Positions 34,071 through 36,947 of a stretch of 36,947 nucleotides of DNA are shown here, piece by piece. The stretch's first letter is position 1. Every line of letters starts with the position of its first letter. A program made the translations under genes and the position numbers. Source of the DNA: Caldilineaceae bacterium (GTDB lineage: Bacteria > Chloroflexota > Anaerolineae > Caldilineales > Caldilineaceae); the NCBI GenBank assembly GCA_019455155.1, contig JACFMY010000007.1, positions 1 through 36,947 on the forward strand. The letters are read 5' to 3'. Below the pieces are notes generated by a model. That model had not been told where the DNA came from, searched no databases, and worked only from the letters and a program-made list of their open reading frames with translations.

Positions 34071-35483
34071 TCAACCTTGCGGGATTGCGGACGTGGGTTG
34101 CGTCGCCGCGCCCGTAGCCTCCGGCACACGACCGGCCGTGGCATCTTCGATAATGAGCCCGGCTACCTTGCGCCCCAGCTCCACAGCGTAATTGGTGCCC
34201 CGGTCCCACGGATAGACCTGGCTCATGGAGGCGAAGTAGAGCCCCGGCAGCGGTGTGCGCAGATCCGGGATCAGATCCAGGTAACCGACCGGGGGGACGG
34301 GCTGCGCGTAGCGCGCGCGGTGAACCCAGGCGCCCGTGATCCACTCCGGCCGGAATGCCGGGTTGAACTTGCGCAGATGTGGCGCAAACTCCGCCAACAG
34401 TTCCTCCGTTGAGAGGGAAAAGTAGCGATGGTCGGGCGGAAGATAGTCGCCCAGATAAAGAAGATGGTCGCCCCCGTAGTAACGTGGGTCGATCATGTTC
34501 GTATGCTCTACCAGTGCGAGAAAGGGGATTCCTTCTCGTTTGGGTAGGCTAATCCAGTACATGTCCTCAGTCAGCTTGCGGTCCAGCGCCACGGTCAACA
34601 CCACGGCGCCCATGCTCTTGAGCTGCGCGAGCTGTCCCAGGTATGCGGCCGGCAGGTCGGGCGCCAACCGTTGCATCAACGTGGGGCTGGTCGTGCTCAG
34701 GACCACGTCGTAGTTTTCAGCTGGCTGGCCGGCAACCTCAACCGTGTAACCACCACCTGGTACGGGCCGGATCGCCTGGACCAGCGCCTTGGTACGGATC
34801 GTCGCGCCCTGGCCGCGTACCACGTCGCCAAGGTGAACCACAAAGGCCTGGAAGCCGCCATCAAAATAGGCCAGTTTCGGCGTGCGGGCATATACTCGCG
34901 CCCAAAACCAGGCCAGATTGACTTCTTTGTAGTAGTCGCCAAATTTGCCCTGGAGCTGAAACTCCCACGCTGCTTCATAGGCGCGCGAGCCCATCCACCT
35001 ACGTAGCCACCGGTCAGCCAATTGTTTGTCGAAAGCCCGCCACGGCTTGCGCGGGTGGTAGCGCAAATAGCCGATGACCATACCCATTCTTAGGCGATCC
35101 CAAAAGGGGATGAGGGGGAAACTCAACACCCGCGTCACACTGTCCAGCGGATAGTTCTTACCCTGGGTATGGATGGCTGTGGTGGGGTGGTAGGTTTTGA
35201 GCGCAGAGCGGAAATCGATCTCGTCCAGCAGCGCCAGCATGGCGCGATCGGAGAGAAACAGGTGGTGATAGTAGTGTTCGAGGTGCCACTCCCAGGTAGG
35301 CCGGCCCTTGAAGCCAGCGGCCAGGCCACCCAGATAGTCTGCTCCTTCCAAGATCGTGACGTCAAAGGCGTGGCTATGCGCCGCGCGGGTCAGGTCGTAG
35401 GCTGCCGTAAGGCCGGCGACGCCTCCGCCAACGATCGCGACGCGCAGCCGGCGGGCAGATGATTGGTGCGTTTCTGTCATCAT
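34071..35483 (-). CDS. FAD-dependent amine oxidase/desaturase-like protein
   Basis: This is a 470-residue flavoprotein of the NAD(P)/FAD-dependent amine oxidase superfamily. It has the N-terminal dinucleotide motif VAIVGGGVAGLTAAYDL and the second FAD-binding segment LEGADYLGGLAAGF; a closing GLYFASMSQVYPWDRGTNYAVELGRKVA fits the C-terminal FAD contact. The middle (WHLEHYYHHLFLSD, DGGFQAFVVHLGDVV) resembles UDP-galactopyranose mutase-like and protoporphyrinogen oxidase-like relatives. I cannot name the substrate. The first two codons are both ATG. No ribosome-binding site is apparent; a 7-bp dyad (35510-35516 with 35529-35535) lies upstream. It is followed by mrp. Confidence 0.85.
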   Translation of the reverse strand: MMTETHQSSARRLRVAIVGGGVAGLTAAYDLTRAAHSHAFDVTILEGADYLGGLAAGFKGRPTWEWHLEHYYHHLFLSDRAMLALLDEIDFRSALKTYHPTTAIHTQGKNYPLDSVTRVLSFPLIPFWDRLRMGMVIGYLRYHPRKPWRAFDKQLADRWLRRWMGSRAYEAAWEFQLQGKFGDYYKEVNLAWFWARVYARTPKLAYFDGGFQAFVVHLGDVVRGQGATIRTKALVQAIRPVPGGGYTVEVAGQPAENYDVVLSTTSPTLMQRLAPDLPAAYLGQLAQLKSMGAVVLTVALDRKLTEDMYWISLPKREGIPFLALVEHTNMIDPRYYGGDHLLYLGDYLPPDHRYFSLSTEELLAEFAPHLRKFNPAFRPEWITGAWVHRARYAQPVPPVGYLDLIPDLRTPLPGLYFASMSQVYPWDRGTNYAVELGRKVAGLIIEDATAGRVPEATGAATQPTSAIPQG

Positions 35484-35577
35484 GTGCAGATAGTCGTTGG
35501 CGGCAGGGGCACAGACACGTGACCGTGGGTCTGTGAGGCCTGGCCGTGGGTGTCACTGCCCGTCCCCATACGGCGAG

Positions 35578-35604
35578 AAAAAACCAGCGCCGGCCAGCGC
35601 TGGT
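35578..35604 (-). terminator. intrinsic terminator of the four-cysteine protein gene
   Basis: On the minus strand ACCAGCGC and GCGCTGGT form a perfect 8-bp stem with a 6-nt loop, followed by six T residues. It lies 26 nt after the stop codon of the 122-residue gene. This is the clearest intrinsic terminator in the window. Confidence 0.85.
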
Positions 35605-35630
35605 CTACCATGCGTAACGGGCTGGCTCGC

Positions 35631-35999
35631 CTAGGCCAGGGACAGCTCGCCGGGGCGAATGCCATGCTGAAGATGCGTGCTCAGCTCTTGCTTGGCCCTA
35701 TTGTATAGGGCAATCAGCTCCTGGTCCGTGCCTTTGAAGGACTGTACAGTCTGGGTAGCGCAGAGGAAACAGCCACGTAGGAATTTGTAGTTGTTGCTGT
35801 TACACTTCAGGCAGCCATCCAGCTCGATCATCATGAGCACAAACGCCAGGCTATCAGGATGTGTTTCGGGCAGCGCGGCCACGCGATCAACCAGGGCCCG
35901 CCATTCTTCCCCGCGCAGATCGCGCAGGCTCGGAATCAAATGGGCCGGAAAAAGCAATTCTGCCTTTGTGTGGACGCCATATTCACTAATCTCTGACAT
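35631..35999 (-). CDS. small protein with paired CxxC motifs
   Basis: This is a 122-residue, mostly helical cytoplasmic protein I do not recognise. It carries CLKC (Cys63, Cys66) and CFLC (Cys77, Cys80), ten residues apart, in GCLKCNSNNYKFLRGCFLC. Four cysteines so placed could bind zinc or an iron-sulfur cluster, or be redox active; the helical context after DSLAFVLMMIELDG recalls AhpD/carboxymuconolactone decarboxylase-like proteins, but the match is only visual. GGAGGG lies nine bases before the ATG. It has its own intrinsic terminator and so is probably expressed alone. Confidence 0.7.
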   Translation of the reverse strand: MSEISEYGVHTKAELLFPAHLIPSLRDLRGEEWRALVDRVAALPETHPDSLAFVLMMIELDGCLKCNSNNYKFLRGCFLCATQTVQSFKGTDQELIALYNRAKQELSTHLQHGIRPGELSLA

Positions 36000-36140
36000 A
36001 TAGTCAATCCCTCCAGGTAACTCTCATCACATGCGGTATGCGAGCAGGCCACGCCGGCTTGATCCAACCTATCGTCGTTGCCCAGTCCTTGCCAGTCCTG
36101 GTACCGCTTATCCATCAAAATCGACCTGCAGTACCCGTGC

Positions 36141-36836
36141 TCAGTCCAGCGTTAAGCTAGCTCCGACGGCCAGGACCGTACAGTCGATGCCGGTTTCGCG
36201 ACGCAGCTGTCTGCAAAAACTGTCGGCATCCGTCTCGATCACGGGGAACGTATTGTAGTGGCAGGCCAGCACATGCTTGGCTTTTACCCATTGCGCGGCA
36301 ATCAGTGCATCTGCGGGGCCCATGGTGTAGTTGTCGCCAATGGGCAGGATGGCCAGGTCAACGCCCCCTACATCTCCAATGAGCTTCATATCATAGGTCA
36401 GCGCAGTGTCGCCGGCAATATAGACGTCGTGGCCGTCGTTGAAGTTGATCAGGAAGCCATGGGGATTCCCGCCATAGGCACCGTCGGGCAACATGCTGCT
36501 GTGGTGGGCAATGGTGAACTTCACGCGACCAAAGGGAAAGGAATAGGCGCCGCCGTGGTTCATTGCGTGCGTGTTGCTGATCCCCTGGTTACCCAACCAG
36601 GTGGCGATCTCGAAATTGCAGATCACCTGTGCGCCTGTGCGCCTGGCTATCTCCACCGCGTCAGCCACATGGTCGCCATGGCCGTGAGTCAACAACATGA
36701 AGTCGGCCTCTATCTCGGCAGCAGTACGCGGGGCGACGGGGTTGTTGGGCTTGAGGAAAGGATCCACGATAAGCCTGGTGCCGTCGGCATCGATCGTAAA
36801 GGTGCTGTGTCCAAGCCAGGTGAATGTTAACGCCAT
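36141..36836 (-). CDS. UPF0173 metal-dependent hydrolase
   Basis: This is a 231-residue metallo-beta-lactamase-fold protein of the UPF0173 family: FTWLGHSTF at the start, the zinc motif LLTHGHGDHVADAVEIA, and a third-ligand region IAGDTALTYDMKLIG; the ending VLACHYNTFPVI supplies the last His. All metal ligands are present. The substrate of the family is unknown. The ATG at 36836 has GAGGAG eight bases upstream; a GTG two codons earlier is less likely. It is the last gene in the window, with no clear terminator. Confidence 0.92.
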   Translation of the reverse strand: MALTFTWLGHSTFTIDADGTRLIVDPFLKPNNPVAPRTAAEIEADFMLLTHGHGDHVADAVEIARRTGAQVICNFEIATWLGNQGISNTHAMNHGGAYSFPFGRVKFTIAHHSSMLPDGAYGGNPHGFLINFNDGHDVYIAGDTALTYDMKLIGDVGGVDLAILPIGDNYTMGPADALIAAQWVKAKHVLACHYNTFPVIETDADSFCRQLRRETGIDCTVLAVGASLTLD

Positions 36837-36947
36837 GAACACTTCTCCTCTCTACTGTACTTGTGTAGCTGCTGTACACCGGGTGTTGCCATCTGATCGC
36901 TGCTCCTGCCGCGTGCCATTGCCCTTTCTTAGATAACAGAAGCCAGA

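Overview
The window looks like a piece of a Chloroflexota chromosome, probably Caldilineae or Anaerolineae. This rests on content: high GC with tightly packed genes, a giant BTAD-AAA-TPR transcription factor, a secreted protein ending in the LYLPTVM-type tail I associate with this phylum, an EtfD-type iron-sulfur membrane protein, lipoproteins and an MltG. There are no rRNA, tRNA or ribosomal protein genes, so the placement is an inference. About 29 genes fill the window; most of the right two thirds is read from the minus strand.

Left part (1-6.3 kb, plus strand): a small unknown protein, a secreted beta-helix protein, a tiny exported protein with the YLP tail, and a 1198-residue regulator whose promoter sits so close to its ATG that the mRNA is probably leaderless. 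Next (6.3-13.3 kb): an inositol-monophosphatase-like enzyme, a metallo-beta-lactamase-like protein with a damaged metal site, and an operon of a TgpA-type transglutaminase with a large membrane-tethered protein of unknown function.

Middle (13-20.5 kb): a receiver-like protein lacking the phosphorylation residues, a stand-alone IS630-type helix-turn-helix protein with dyads in front of it, a lipoprotein carrying two DsbA domains, an epimerase-MltG pair with overlapping stop and start, and a metallo-beta-lactamase/thioesterase pair. A 123-bp MITE-like element supplies the stop codon of that metallo-beta-lactamase gene.

Right-centre (20.5-30.1 kb): an Nfu N-terminal-domain protein, a threonine asparaginase, and the E2 and E3 of a 2-oxo acid dehydrogenase complex without an adjacent E1. 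These may form one operon from another leaderless promoter. A MEMO1-like protein, a serine-hydrolase lipoprotein and an EtfD-like iron-sulfur protein follow.

Right end (30.5-36.9 kb): an arsenic module (ArsR-ArsC fusion, aquaporin, second ArsC) with a candidate operator and a terminator. It has no ArsB or Acr3 pump, so the channel probably exports arsenite. Beyond it lie an Mrp ATPase lacking the usual CxxC, an FAD amine oxidase-like enzyme, a four-cysteine small protein with a clean terminator, and a UPF0173 hydrolase.

No CRISPR array, prophage or complete insertion sequence was seen. The parts most worth following are the arsenic module, the MITE and its possible link to the orphan helix-turn-helix protein, the TgpA partner, and the set of family members with altered active sites.
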